Shown in pieces: positions 19,921 through 29,364 of a stretch of DNA of 64,000 bases. The translations under genes were made by a program, and so were the position numbers. Position 1 is the first letter of the stretch; each line of letters opens with the position of its first letter. Under the pieces are notes generated by a model. The model was not told the DNA's origin, searched no databases, and worked only from the letters and a program-made list of their open reading frames with translations. The DNA is from Blasia pusilla (Eukaryota > Marchantiophyta > Marchantiopsida > Blasiales): NCBI GenBank assembly GCA_050084515.1, contig CM114271.1, positions 8,680,001 through 8,744,000 of the forward strand. The letters are read 5' to 3'.

Positions 19921-20712
19921 CGATCGCCATTTCCAAGCCAACTCATTCAGATCTCCTCCTCATTTCTTGCGTCCCTCCTTGAGCGTCTGAGTCTAGCCGC
20001 TACCTTTGAGTTTCCCTAAGCAACCGGTTGATCCCACGACCCCAAGTTCTCGCTCACCAAGGATTTGCTCTGATACCACTTGTCGCGCCCCTACTCTCCT
20101 TGAACGTCAATCTTTAGTATTGCGGAAGCGTACGTTCAGTAGGTCACGAACTCATCGCCGATCTAACACCCAAACACGCACTCGTTAGTCGGGTCCGGGC
20201 CAACCGGCGTCCAACCCACCGAGTCCTCAACTCGGCGTCTCATCAAGCTCAACCTTCCTTAGTTCCTAGTTTCCAAAACATGGCAAGTCCTTCAAGACTT
20301 GGAACAGACTTCCTGGTTAGTCCAGGGATCTGAAGCGGCACTTGCGCGCCTAGCGATCCCAACTGTTCAACGGTCCTCGGGGGAGTTCCGAACCGAGACC
20401 CAAGTAATTGAGTCGCGGGGTGGAATCCAAGAGGGATGTCTAAAATCGCCTCAATGGACTTGGTGCAGGTTTTCCAACCCAACCCCCAAACTCGCGTTCC
20501 GTTCCATGCCCTTGAGCCGCCCCGCGGCGCCCAAAGTGGGGTTTGGGTTCCAAGCACTCTCAGAGACCTTCCCCCTTTTTAGTACTTCTGAGGTTCTCTA
20601 ATAACCCCTCCCCTTAGGGAAAAGAGGGTCGGGCCCTTCATTGTGGCCCTCAACCCGACTCCACTTACAGTCGTTTTCGGGTTGTATCTCGGCCGCTGCT
20701 TATGCGTTTTGG
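19913..20712 (-). mobile_element. chromovirus 5' LTR fragment with tRNA-iMet primer-binding site
   Basis: On the minus strand the LTR end (…GCGACA, plus-strand 20,081) is followed after two bases by TGGTATCAGAGC (20,067-20,078), complementary to the 3' end of plant initiator methionine tRNA. That marks the 5' LTR and leader of a minus-strand gypsy element. About 150 nt of leader (19,913-20,066) abuts the broken methyltransferase exon. The LTR sequence matches 42,750-43,751 and 46,832-47,833 but is cut at about 20,712, where DNMT-gypsy copy B begins. Confidence 0.75.
20067..20078 (-). other. primer-binding site (tRNA-iMet)
   Basis: TGGTATCAGAGC on the minus strand, the standard initiator-Met primer site of plant LTR retrotransposons, two bases from the LTR end at 20,081. 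Confidence 0.8.
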
Positions 20713-20879
20713 ATCTGAGGACTCACCATCCAACCTCCCTCTTGGAGTGGATGCCTCCTATTGACCAGACATAGCCAACAGACACTAATCGGCAGATGCG
20801 TGCCAACTCGGCACCATCTCCTCAACACTCTCATCATGCCACCTAGCTCCACTCGCATCGCTCTGGCTCGTGCATGGAT

Positions 20880-21500
20880 TATAGCTCAACCCGTCTGCAT
20901 CCTGGTTTAGATGTCATGGGCGATGGACAACCTGAAAATCATACTCATGCAATAGGAGTGACCATCTGGCAAGCTTCCCTGTAAGCTTGTCAAACTCCAT
21001 CAACCATCTCAGTGGCTGATGATAAATGATGAGCGAGAAAGGATTCCCGAACAAATAACATCTAAAATGGGCCACTGCCCATACTGCAGCTAAGCACTCC
21101 CCCTCATAGGAACTCTACTTTGCCTCCGCAGCGTTGTTTGAGCAGCTCGAATATGCCACAACAAACTCCTTCCTCTCATCATCTCTCTGAGTGAGCACCG
21201 CTCTTAATCCCAACACACTTCGGTCTGTATGTAACTGGAACGGACAACCACGCATAGGTCTCCTCAAAATGGGCAAGGACATCAACCTGTCCTTGAGCTC
21301 CTGAAATGCTCGCTCTTGATCATCTCCCCAAAACCACTCCTTGTCCAACCTAGTCAACAAAGTTAGTGCCTTCGCAATCGCACTAAAGCCCTTCACGTAC
21401 CATCGGTAGTAGTTTGTCAATCCCATAAAACCTTGAACTCGACTCACATCTATAGGGCCGGCAATGCGTGTTGTGGCCTCCACCTTTGTGTGTTGAACTC
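20880..21500 (-). pseudogene. gypsy RNase H region (copy B)
   Basis: Open frame 21,483-21,115 shows the RT connection (VQGFMGLTNYYRWYVKGF, with ALTLLTR) and RNase H (CPFQLHTDRSVLGLRAVL, where copy C has HTDWSMLGLGAVL). It continues with stops to about 20,880 (WLMEFDKLTGKL-like and a degraded DADGL block). RNase H would remove the RNA strand during reverse transcription. Confidence 0.7.
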
Positions 21501-22270
21501 CAATACCCCTTGATAAATGATGGCATCCAAGGTGCTCAATCTGGTCATGGAAGAACCTGCACTTGCCTAGAAGTAACTTCAGCCCATGTAATTACAATCG
21601 TCAAAACACCTCCTCCAGATGTCTCTCATGCTCCTCAACAGTAGCACTGAAGACAATAATGTCATCGATGTAACATCTCGCATAATCCGAACTAGCCAAA
21701 ATCTTATCCATAACTCGCTGAAAACCCGTAGGGGCGTTCTTCAACCTAAATAGTAAGAACCGCCACTAGTACAAACAATCCATCCCGAAAGGGTGTATCC
21801 CCCAAAATGTTGTCTTCTCCCTATCTTCCACTCGGATGGGCAACTAATGATAGCCACACGCACATCCAAACAACTAAAGATTCTTGCATGTCCCACCGCA
21901 TCAAAGATCTCCTCACGAGTAGGCATAGCATAGCAATCGACCTTCGTATGCCGATTGATAGGACGATAATCTCCACACATCCGCCTATCCGTCCATTGGC
22001 CATGCATGTCCTTCTTTGCCGGCATAACTGTGGTAGATGCATACTCTCCAAGCGATCTCTCCACCAATCTAGTCTCAGCCAAGTATCGACTCCTACTCTG
22101 AATCAAGGCTCGCTCCATGTCGGAATACTTGTAGGGTCGTCGAAAGATAGGAGTATCACTATCCAACTTGATCCGAATACATGGACCCTTCAGTGTGCCT
22201 AAGTCATGCATACTATATGCAAAATGGTCCCTAAATCTCCACAATAATTTCAATATTCATCTCCTCTCCG
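21500..22270 (-). pseudogene. gypsy reverse transcriptase (copy B)
   Basis: RT blocks in order: a DSDTPIFRRPYKYSDMERAL leader, VERSLGEYASTTVMPAKK, RMCGDYRPINRHTK, IFDAVGHARIFSCLD, then after a frameshift near 21,740 the catalytic box ARCYIDDIIVFSA (about 21,690-21,650). YIDD holds the two catalytic aspartates. The frame is broken, so it is inactive, but the catalytic box itself is intact. Confidence 0.75.
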
Positions 22271-22449
22271 CTCTTGTCAACCTAGGAGCAATCATCGGCT
22301 CCCAAGTCTCTCTCATGACCTTTAGAGAAGAGGAGGGTGGTGGTTGCTAACTAGCAACCTCTAGAGTAGCAACATGCGCTCCCAAATCGAACACCAACTC
22401 TCTAGGCACTCCACGATGTCCTGCATCGGCAAAATGAACTGCCATCTCT

Positions 22450-23560
22450 CTATAATCTTGTGACATGTCCCATGAAGTTCATGGATGCCTCTCCATCACC
22501 ATCGCGTCCCCTGGCATTGTCTTACCCATCCCGGTAGACGTTGCGATGCAAAGTGGATGTAATGTCACACACGCCTCTTGCATCCATCTTTGCTCAGCCA
22601 AACCAAGACTGAACACCCAAGTAAGATAGTTCAGGTCCATAGCCTGACCCAATACATGTTTGTGGGATGCCTGTGCTATCACAGGCACCGTCACCGTACC
22701 TGTAGAGAACCCCATAGCTTGCTCTTGCTCGTCAACATTGAGCTCCACCAGTGTACCTGCCTGCTCATCCCATATCATTTCTGGTCCTCCCTAACAAAAA
22801 GCATGAGATGCCGGAAAACTCACCAACACAGGAAATCAGGCCCACCCGATTGGCCACTGCCAACGGTGGTACATCATCACGAGTAACAACCTGAGATCGC
22901 TACCCTGGATCAAAGATCGCATCCACCGTAAGTAGTGATAGTTTGTGGACTCCATCATGAGCCCGCCTTAGTAACTTGGATGGTAAAAGGTTCATCCATC
23001 ACAATCGTGGACGGTGTGCGCGCAATCCAACACTCGCCGCATCCAACATCACCGTAAGTCCTATCCACGACTGCACTTTATGTACACTCACCATCACTCG
23101 GGCTTGAGTGTTACCTAAAAATGGGATGTTCTCTAAAATGTAAGCTGGAGAACATCGTTGGGTAGTCTGCAAGTGTCGAAGAATGCGCAACAGCTCCCAA
23201 ACCATCGCCGACCTCGGGTCCTGCAAACCAAGTCCCCGACCTCCCAAAGAATGACCCTGACATGGCCACCCTGCCACCACCAAGTGTATCGGACCAACCA
23301 TATTCATATGTGGCGCCCCCAACAACGAATATCGCCCATAAATACATGCTGATATCCCTTGACTGCAGACATTGGCAATAACTGAGGATATTGCAGGACT
23401 AGTCTCGACACGTGATGTAATGAGACTCTACATGCAATCTCATCTCTCTCAACATACAAGTACTATTGTACTCGTACTTTGACCTACAACACTGGAACCA
23501 ACGTTGTACTAATCCCTCCAAAGAGATCTAGTATACGTACACCCTCCTCAGGATACTGCC
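22450..23560 (-). pseudogene. C5-cytosine DNA methyltransferase domain in gypsy polyprotein (copy B)
   Basis: Motif I (GVRILDLFGGIST) at about 23,555-23,510. Motif IV (GWPCQGHS), with the PCQ codons at 23,258-23,266. Motif VI (AYILENIPFLG) at about 23,145. The C-terminal motif IX/X-like block (EQAMGFSTGT, LGQAMDLNYL) at about 22,720-22,640. The order and spacing match copies A and C. Frameshifts separate the motif I part, the motif IV-VI part (23,325-22,999) and the C-terminal part (22,778-22,479). Confidence 0.85.
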
Positions 23561-23930
23561 ACACAATCGATGTGGTGTCCAAGGGTGTCACCGTCTCTAC
23601 TCTTAGAGCACGTGGTAACTCTATCCCATCTCGCTCTAGAGCATAGGCTTGGCTCCACGCCTACCTCGTGAGCTCATCTGCTCTCCTCTACAAATCGATG
23701 CTCGTCCCCCATAAAGCTGAAGAAGTGTGGCCATCAGATGTAGCCATGCTCGTCATTGCATGCCACTCCTCAAGACTATTCTCTGCATCGGCGTTCCCCT
23801 CCAATAAATCTCCAGGCCAACATAATGTGCCATAATAAGAAGCAACTATTGTGGTCGACCCTTGGAGTGAACCATCAAGTCTCCCTGCATACTACACGGG
23901 TAGCTGAGTAGCTCATCCCTCGCCTGACTG

Positions 23931-24300
23931 CTAACCTGATTGAAAGGAGGCTATCTCCTCCCAAAAGTCAAGTGTGAACCCTAGAGGATACAATACCGTA
24001 GCCCCTACCAAAACATCATAAGACTTGGCCGGTGTCACAACCGCTTGTGTCGGCACCATCGCACTATCCATAGGATGATCGGGCCGAATCCTCTCTGCAA
24101 TCTCATCGCGAGTCATGAACTATGTCGGGGATGTGCCTCCCTGTGAAGTCTGAATCTGGAATGGACATGGAGTGATCTCACACTTCCGCAATCCCATCGT
24201 TACACATGCCGCCTTCCCCAACATAAGGAGTTGTGCTCCTGAATCAAGTAGCACTCTCCGCGGTCGATACATGATTTCGGATGGACCAACCAACTAGAAA
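23931..24300 (-). pseudogene. gypsy retropepsin-like protease (copy B)
   Basis: The active-site segment LLDSGAQLLMLGKAACV (about 24,250-24,200) keeps the D-S-G triad lost in copy A. It is followed by MTRDEIAERIRP and YDVLVGATVLYPLGFTLDFW (24,116-23,931). One in-frame stop precedes FMTRDE, at the same place as in copy A, which suggests an old shared lesion or a read-through site. Confidence 0.75.
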
Positions 24301-25120
24301 ACTCCATGTCGGTTGTCTAAGACAACAATTCTTGGTGAGACGGCTGCACGCTCTATCGCTGGTCTAGTTGGAAACTCCACCACTCTAGCCATTGCTGCAT
24401 GCCAACTCTCTGTGGCTCTCGTCTCGAGCACTTGCTCTAAGGGTACCTCTAGAACATCTCCTTTGCGAGTCTCAACACTAGAAGAACCAAACTCATTGCT
24501 CTCACAAAGCGTCGCCGCCAACCGGAAAACCTCAGTTGGTCGACCTCCACAAGTCAACAAATCTCTAGCCGTAAATAGTGGGATGCTACACAAAGCCATT
24601 TCCATCTAGATCCGGAAGTCGACGTTGTCCCCTACATCTCATGTAGATGTCTATTGGGCCATCATAGTCTCAAGGCGTTGCTCCAACTGAGCTATCCCCG
24701 CCAAAGCTGCCTCTGATGCAAATGTTGCACTCGCTTTGGCAGGTGGTGGGGTCCTGCCTCCACCACATCCTCGTCCTCCTACACCTCGTCTTCTGCCACC
24801 TCCACGTCCTTGACCTCCCTCTAGGCGCAACTCAGGTGGAGCTCAAAACATCTCTCACGTGTGTGCCCATATCTCTGGAAATGATCACACTAAGGTAAGG
24901 GTGGCCTCCCCTGGGCCGCCTCATATACAACTGATGGTGATGCCTGTAGTCCACTCTAATGTCTTCAATCTTGCTGACAATGTGATCCTCCACACGTCCA
25001 ACAAGAAATCCCTAAGCCCTGCTACCCAACGTATGACAGAATTGGTCGTGGTCGTTGCTCCTGGGAAGCTCCCGTAGCCCTCGGTCCCATGACTCTATCT
25101 CGAGTTGTGCGCTGCAACAC

Positions 25121-25969
25121 TCATGGAGACACCATCACTCGTGTCATCTCCCTCGAAGATGATCTGCATGTCGTCAAAACTCTCTCCTCAAGTATTTTGA
25201 GCTGAATCCGCTTCGCCAACAAAAATACAGACTTGAGAGTAGGCAAACCAATATGTAAGAGAGTTGCATCTTGCACTCTCTTCTGCAACTCGCAGTCTAG
25301 CATCGCATACCAAAATTGAATTTCTTGTTCCTCCGTCACACCCTGAGTCGCTATGATCAACCGTTGGAGCCGTGCATAGGCCTCTAGAAGACTCTCTCCG
25401 CTCTCCGTTGAAACTCATGAATCGACTTTAGCACGGGTCCTCACCCCTTGATAGTTCCTCCCCAACTCTCGGAAGAACTCAACCAATGGGTTGAACATGG
25501 GTGATACTCGACTGGTCACAGTTGTAAGACTCGGGTCGACAACTCCTCCAAGTGTCTCCTCTTCGCGGTTAGTGGGTGCTTCTGCAGGCGCCACATCATA
25601 CATCGCGCGCCCTATGAGGAACATATATCCTGCAGACCAAAATAGTCCCCACGCCTCGATCTCCGTCTCATGGAGAATCCAAAACTTGTGGTAATCATCC
25701 ATGGGAGGGCCCTCCAGATGTTGAAAAAGTCCCTTCCACGCCATAAAGGGGTTGAATCTCTCCTGGTTCCGCATCCTTTGTGCATCGCACCAACTATCAA
25801 ACTCCTCCATAAAATCATCCAACTCAATGGTTTCCACGAGGCTTGAGAACCGTCCGAGTCCCTTCATGGACCCATACGTATTGCGATCATCCATGTCCCA
25901 CAACAAAAGTGTGGCAACAATCGCGACACTCCATGGCCTCTTGGATAACTCAGAATCCGCTAATGTCAC
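25121..25969 (-). pseudogene. gypsy gag-like region (copy B)
   Basis: Frame 25,969-25,415 begins MTLADSELSKRPW and contains FNPLVEFFRELGRNYQGV. After a frameshift, 25,420-25,121 gives a capsid-type segment (RRESS... VTEEQEIQFWYAMLDCEL, LQKRVQDATLL). Farther left, around 24,860, a degraded zinc-knuckle-like QRYGHTRERC precedes Gly/Arg-rich sequence. Copy C shares the FNPMVEFFVELRASYQGV block at about 51,890. It would form the virus-like particle. Confidence 0.6.
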
Positions 25970-26199
25970 CTTTAGAGTAACTAGTGTTGACTGGAGGGAG
26001 CGAGGATGAGCTCTTCAACCTCCAGTGCGTCAAGAGGTCGCTAAAGTGGAGGACGGCACAATCGTGGATCATAAAAAATGAGTACCCACTCCGATCCGCG
26101 ACAAATCAGATTCGGGTAAGGCTCAATTCCTGTACAATAATTTCAATTATCTTATAATGATGTGTAGAATGAGAGTCAATCTGGTTTTTTTGTCCGTGA

Positions 26200-26600
26200 G
26201 CAACCCGTCGGAAGGCGACGGGTTGTCGGGTTTAGAGCGTGTTCTTCGGGCTTAGAGCGGCCAGGCTCGGCTGAGAGCAACCCGTCGGTTTCCGACGGGT
26301 TGCATCTTTCCCACATAGACAGGGAAAACGGCGGTGTACCTACAACCCGTCGGAACCCGACGGGTTGCAATTGCTTTTGTGTTTTCCCAGTTGATTTTGG
26401 TTTTTGGATGCAACCCGTCTGATAGCGACGGGTTGCTCTCAGGCGAGCATGGGCTGCTCTAGGCCAGCAACCCGTCGCCTTCCGACGGGTTGCATCCAAA
26501 AACCAAAATCAACTGGGAAAACCCAAAAGCAACTGCAACCCGTCGGGTTCCGACGGGTTGGTCCGGGACAAAACAACCCGTCGGACTCCGACAGGTTGAT
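26200..26600. repeat. palindromic repeat array upstream of methyltransferase last exon
   Basis: Seven palindromes in 400 nt, with varied centres (GAAGGC, GTTTCC, GAACCC, GATAGC, CCTTCC, GGTTCC, GACTCC) between conserved CAACCCGTC and GACGGGTTG arms. In addition a roughly 40-nt segment (CCAAAAACCAAAATCAAC and the palindrome beside it) occurs in both orientations at about 26,330-26,430 and 26,480-26,550. The array lies in the intron before the exon at 26,678. Confidence 0.85.
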
Positions 26601-26677
26601 CCAAAGTCAGTTATTGAAAATGTTCTCAAGGCGACTTCTTTAGTTTCTGACATTGTTTCCAACGTGCTGATTTACAG

Positions 26678-27190
26678 ATGGACCACTCCTACGTCTACTG
26701 CTTCGTTCGGCCCGAGCACAATTTCCAGGTGTTCAAGATCCAGGATCCTGTGGATCCATGCTCAGATGGGTACAGCTTAGATAGTTTGTACAATTCCCCC
26801 CCGGGAATTTACATGCAAGACAGTACCCCACTTCTGGGAGGAAGGGAAAAGTCGCCAGCCCTGATGCAAACGCTCATCGAGCTCTGCTCAAGGCCGGGTG
26901 ACTTGGTGTTCGACTTAGTGGGACTTTCAGGGGCAAGTATCAAAGGCGCCTGGCAGAGTGGCAGGAACATTCTCTGCCTCGAGGGAAGGCAGGAACTGTT
27001 TGACCTTTGCAAGGAGGCAAAGGCAGAATACGAAAGGCTCGTTGGGGCGTACAACTCTCCACCAAAGCCGAGAGCTCCGGTTCCAGAGCCACCCTTGGTA
27101 GTGACTCCATCGTCACTTCCAACGATTCCCAAAATCAGGAGGGCAAGGCCGAAAGTGATTTTGCAAGAGCTCCCAGACGATGACGAGTGA
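26678..27190 (+). CDS. N4/N6-type DNA methyltransferase C-terminal exon, unit 2
   Basis: Exon following a TTTACAG acceptor. Open 170 residues: VYCFVRPEHNFQVF, then REKSPALMQTLIELCSRPGDLVFDLVGLSGASIKGAWQ, then GRNILCLEGRQELFDLC. This follows the beta-class N4/N6 methyltransferase layout: helix before motif X, motif I (here FDLVGLSGAS instead of the usual DPFAGSGT) and the next strand ending in an acidic residue (LCLEG, usually IGIE). A Pro-rich tail (PKPRAPVPEPP) ends at an acidic DDDE stop. Together with 19,740-19,915 it completes the fold. It is separated from its N-terminal part by about 6.2 kb of nested LTR elements. Both catalytic and SAM motifs are atypical. Confidence 0.65.
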   Translation: MDHSYVYCFVRPEHNFQVFKIQDPVDPCSDGYSLDSLYNSPPGIYMQDSTPLLGGREKSPALMQTLIELCSRPGDLVFDLVGLSGASIKGAWQSGRNILCLEGRQELFDLCKEAKAEYERLVGAYNSPPKPRAPVPEPPLVVTPSSLPTIPKIRRARPKVILQELPDDDE

Positions 27191-27249
27191 GTTCAAAGAA
27201 CTCAGCGACTTGACGGCTTATTGCGGCGTTTGGAGTAGGGAGTTTTTGA

Positions 27250-27717
27250 TAATGAGGCAAAAGATTTCATATAATAGATCAAATGTACAGATTCGAGCTT
27301 TTTTCGGATGATATAAAGCAGAAGATTTTTTCGATCGATGGTGCTTGTAAATGTTTGCTGATCATTTTTCTTTTCGAATGTGATCGTCTATGTACTCCAC
27401 GGACTTCTACTTTGCAACCCGTCGGATTTCTCCTGCTTGCAACTTTCACTTTATGACCACTGTAACCCGTCGGATTTCTCCTCCTTGCAACTTTTCGCTT
27501 TTTGACCACTGCACCCTTTTTACCACCTCCAGGCAACCTCTCTGATTCCGACAAGTTGCCTAATCGGACCCTTTCCCTGTTGGTCCAACTTAAGAGGCAG
27601 TCTGGCGGGCTTCTTCCCTTGGCACCTTCCCCTCAACTCGTAAAGGCAGGCGTAGGCTTCTTTTCTTCTCTCAGACGTGTTGGATTCCTTCTACCTGTGC
27701 GATTGCCATAATGGTAT
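27250..27717 (+). repeat. 3' flank of methyltransferase gene, first copy
   Basis: Contains degenerate palindromes at about 27,415, 27,465 and 27,533. It is repeated with clear divergence at about 28,300-28,680 (shared GGCGGGCTTCTT, GTAGGCTTCTTTTCTT and CTACCTGT blocks). No open gene is seen. Confidence 0.6.
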
Positions 27718-27837
27718 TACCGGGGACGGAGCAGATATTGATTCTGGATGTGTTGTATAGCGATGTGTATGCGCATAACAAGCCTCATGGGCCTGGTATC
27801 GGCACTTACACTAGAAGACGTTGTTCGCGCTGTATCT

Positions 27838-28060
27838 GATCAGGGGCCAGGGGCAGAATGCCCCAACATATATAGATTGTTCTTGAGCACACACATTGCA
27901 AGTATGTCACCTTGCTTATGTCTGATGATGCATGCACCGTCTTGAAGTGCCAGACTGCCTCCAAACAGGTCGTGTCTTAACATAGAGAAAAGGTTCTTTA
28001 TCAGACCTAGTACGTGTAGAACATCTTCGATCATGATGTCACATTGCAGAGCGTACAAGG
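27838..28060 (-). pseudogene. Ty1/copia polyprotein fragment (GAG-pre-integrase region)
   Basis: 73 codons on the minus strand reading EDVLHVLGLIKNLFSMLRHD and NNLYMLGHSAPG, the segment between protease and integrase in copia polyproteins (usual form VLHVPGLKKNLLS and NLYxL). No other copia domains are adjacent. Confidence 0.6.
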
Positions 28061-28079
28061 TATACTGCCGAGGAAGGCG

Positions 28080-28720
28080 GTGGGACTCGAGACAGGTTAC
28101 ATAGGACCGTTATGGTGTACCTAGGGGGGGGCCAAGGCTCTCGAATTCGCCAACATTTTTTATCCGCGTCTACAATCGGCCAGAGGAGCCACTTGAATCC
28201 CAAGACATTCCTTTGGTGCTGTCACCGAGGAGAGTTAGGAGTAAATTTTTAGATGACGAGGTTGAAGAAATCATAGACTAGGTGAAATGTAAATTTCCGA
28301 GGTTCCTTCGGAGGTAATAAAGGACAAGATTTTTTCAACCCATAATGGTGTTTGTAAAAGTTTGCTGGAATATGTTTTTGGACTTGTGGATTGTGTTCTT
28401 TTAGCTACTGAGAATTACAATTCTGCAACCCGTATGATTCCGACTTTTTGCTTTTTGCCCAGTGCAATTTTTTAACCATTTCCAGGCAACTTGTCAGATT
28501 CCGACAGGTTGAGTGCTTGAGTGATCCGACTCTATCCCGGTGAGACCAACTTCTGGCGCATTGTGGCGGGCTTCTTGACTTTTGGCTCGTTCCCCTTCAT
28601 TCGTCCAACCAGTTGTAGGCTTCTTTTCTTATCTAAGATGTGCAGGATTGCTACTACCTGTCGGATTGCCATTTCGGATTCCCAACCTGTTAGATTGTCG
28701 TGGGTGCAGGGTGGAAGAAA
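28080..28720 (+). pseudogene. tail of a third methyltransferase unit plus its 3' flank
   Basis: At about 28,150-28,280 a short frame (PEEPLESQDIPLVLSPRRV, then an acidic DDEVEEIID stop) resembles the Pro-rich, acidic-ended tail at 27,070-27,190. It is followed by the same 3' flank as 27,250-27,715 and degenerate palindromes at about 28,430 and 28,485. It is probably what remains of a third tandem unit. Confidence 0.45.
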
Positions 28721-29290
28721 ATCACTTCTAAAAATCTTTCCTTTCTTATGGTGAGCTTTCTTACGGGTTGGGAGGGGTGCAGCTTCTTGGTTTCTCAGCT
28801 TTAGGATCTGAATGAAGGGACATCAGTTCCTCTTTACTCCAGACAGCTAACAATATTTTGGTTCAATTATCCTCTCATGTGTTCATATTTCACAAAGTTG
28901 GTCTTGAGTAGACACCATTCATAACCAACAGAAAGTTCGTTATGGGGCAATTCAGGGGAGGCCATGATGCAGGCAACAATCCCTGCAAAAAGAGAGGTTG
29001 GCATCCGGGTGGTCCTCCAACAAAAATACCCATGGGCACTGCTTTTTGTAGACCGAGACAGGTAATGTTAAGAAACTTAGGCTCACATGGAGAGTGATGG
29101 AAAAATGTTTGTAGTGATCTTATGATGTCTACTTTTTTTTTGCCCCCAGGAAAAAGGAGGTTTTTTTAGGGCCAAATGTGGACCACTACCTACTCTCTTC
29201 TAAAGATTTCCTGAATTTGAAAGCAAACAAAATTTTCAAATGTCATAAAGTTTTGAAGAGAGGAGGCGGATTTGGCCCTTTTTTTTTAAG
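28720..29290. other. transposon 3' subterminal region, no gene seen
   Basis: AT-rich sequence with no recognisable coding content. The last roughly 100 nt (from 29,215) weakly mirror the left subterminal sequence in inverse orientation (AAAGTTTTGAAGAGAGG versus the left GAAGAGAGTTTCC), as expected inside a terminal inverted repeat. Confidence 0.4.
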
Positions 29291-29294
29291 AGAG

Positions 29295-29336
29295 ACTCTC
29301 CTCTCTTCCTCTCTTCCTCTCCTCTCTTACTCTCTC
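29295..29336 (-). repeat. GA-rich terminal inverted repeat, right end
   Basis: The pyrimidine-only run CTCTCCTCTCTTCC... ending CTCTCTTAC is the reverse complement of the GTAAGAGGAGAGGAAG terminus at 2,791 and 10,615. It is followed at 29,341 by unrelated bases and then gypsy integrase sequence. Confidence 0.65.
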
Positions 29337-29364
29337 CTGCCAGAATACCAGCCCCCCCTAAAAA

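Larger units (their letters stand above)
20750..26150 (-). mobile_element. DNMT-carrying Ty3/gypsy element, copy B
   Basis: Minus-strand element with gag (about 25,970-25,120), protease (24,300-23,935), DNMT (23,560-22,450), RT (22,260-21,500) and RNase H (21,483 to about 20,900). It ends near the NQDADGLSR segment at about 20,880. Integrase and 3' LTR are missing, and no 5' LTR was recognised on the right. It sits inside the methyltransferase gene of DNA transposon unit 2. Exact edges are uncertain. The right edge lies between the gag start and the palindromes that resume at about 26,200. Confidence 0.8.
10613..29335. mobile_element. SWIM-transposase / ParB-methyltransferase DNA transposon, unit 2 with nested insertions and third-unit tail
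   Basis: Second and more complete unit. It starts with the same GA-rich terminus as unit 1 and carries the divergent transposase and ParB-methyltransferase genes. The latter is split at about 19,920 by LTR elements and resumes at 26,678. After the methyltransferase stop (27,190) comes a 3' flank (27,250-27,715), a copia fragment, then a second diverged 3' flank (28,080-28,700) and finally the inverted GA-rich terminus at about 29,297-29,335. The second flank and the terminus look like the tail of a third unit, so the complex is unit 1, unit 2 and unit 3 tail in tandem. Confidence 0.65.

Noticed and set aside
26090-26180. Precise right end or LTR of DNMT-gypsy copy B
   Set aside because: No TG..CA boundary, primer site or target duplication could be confirmed, so only an approximate edge is given.
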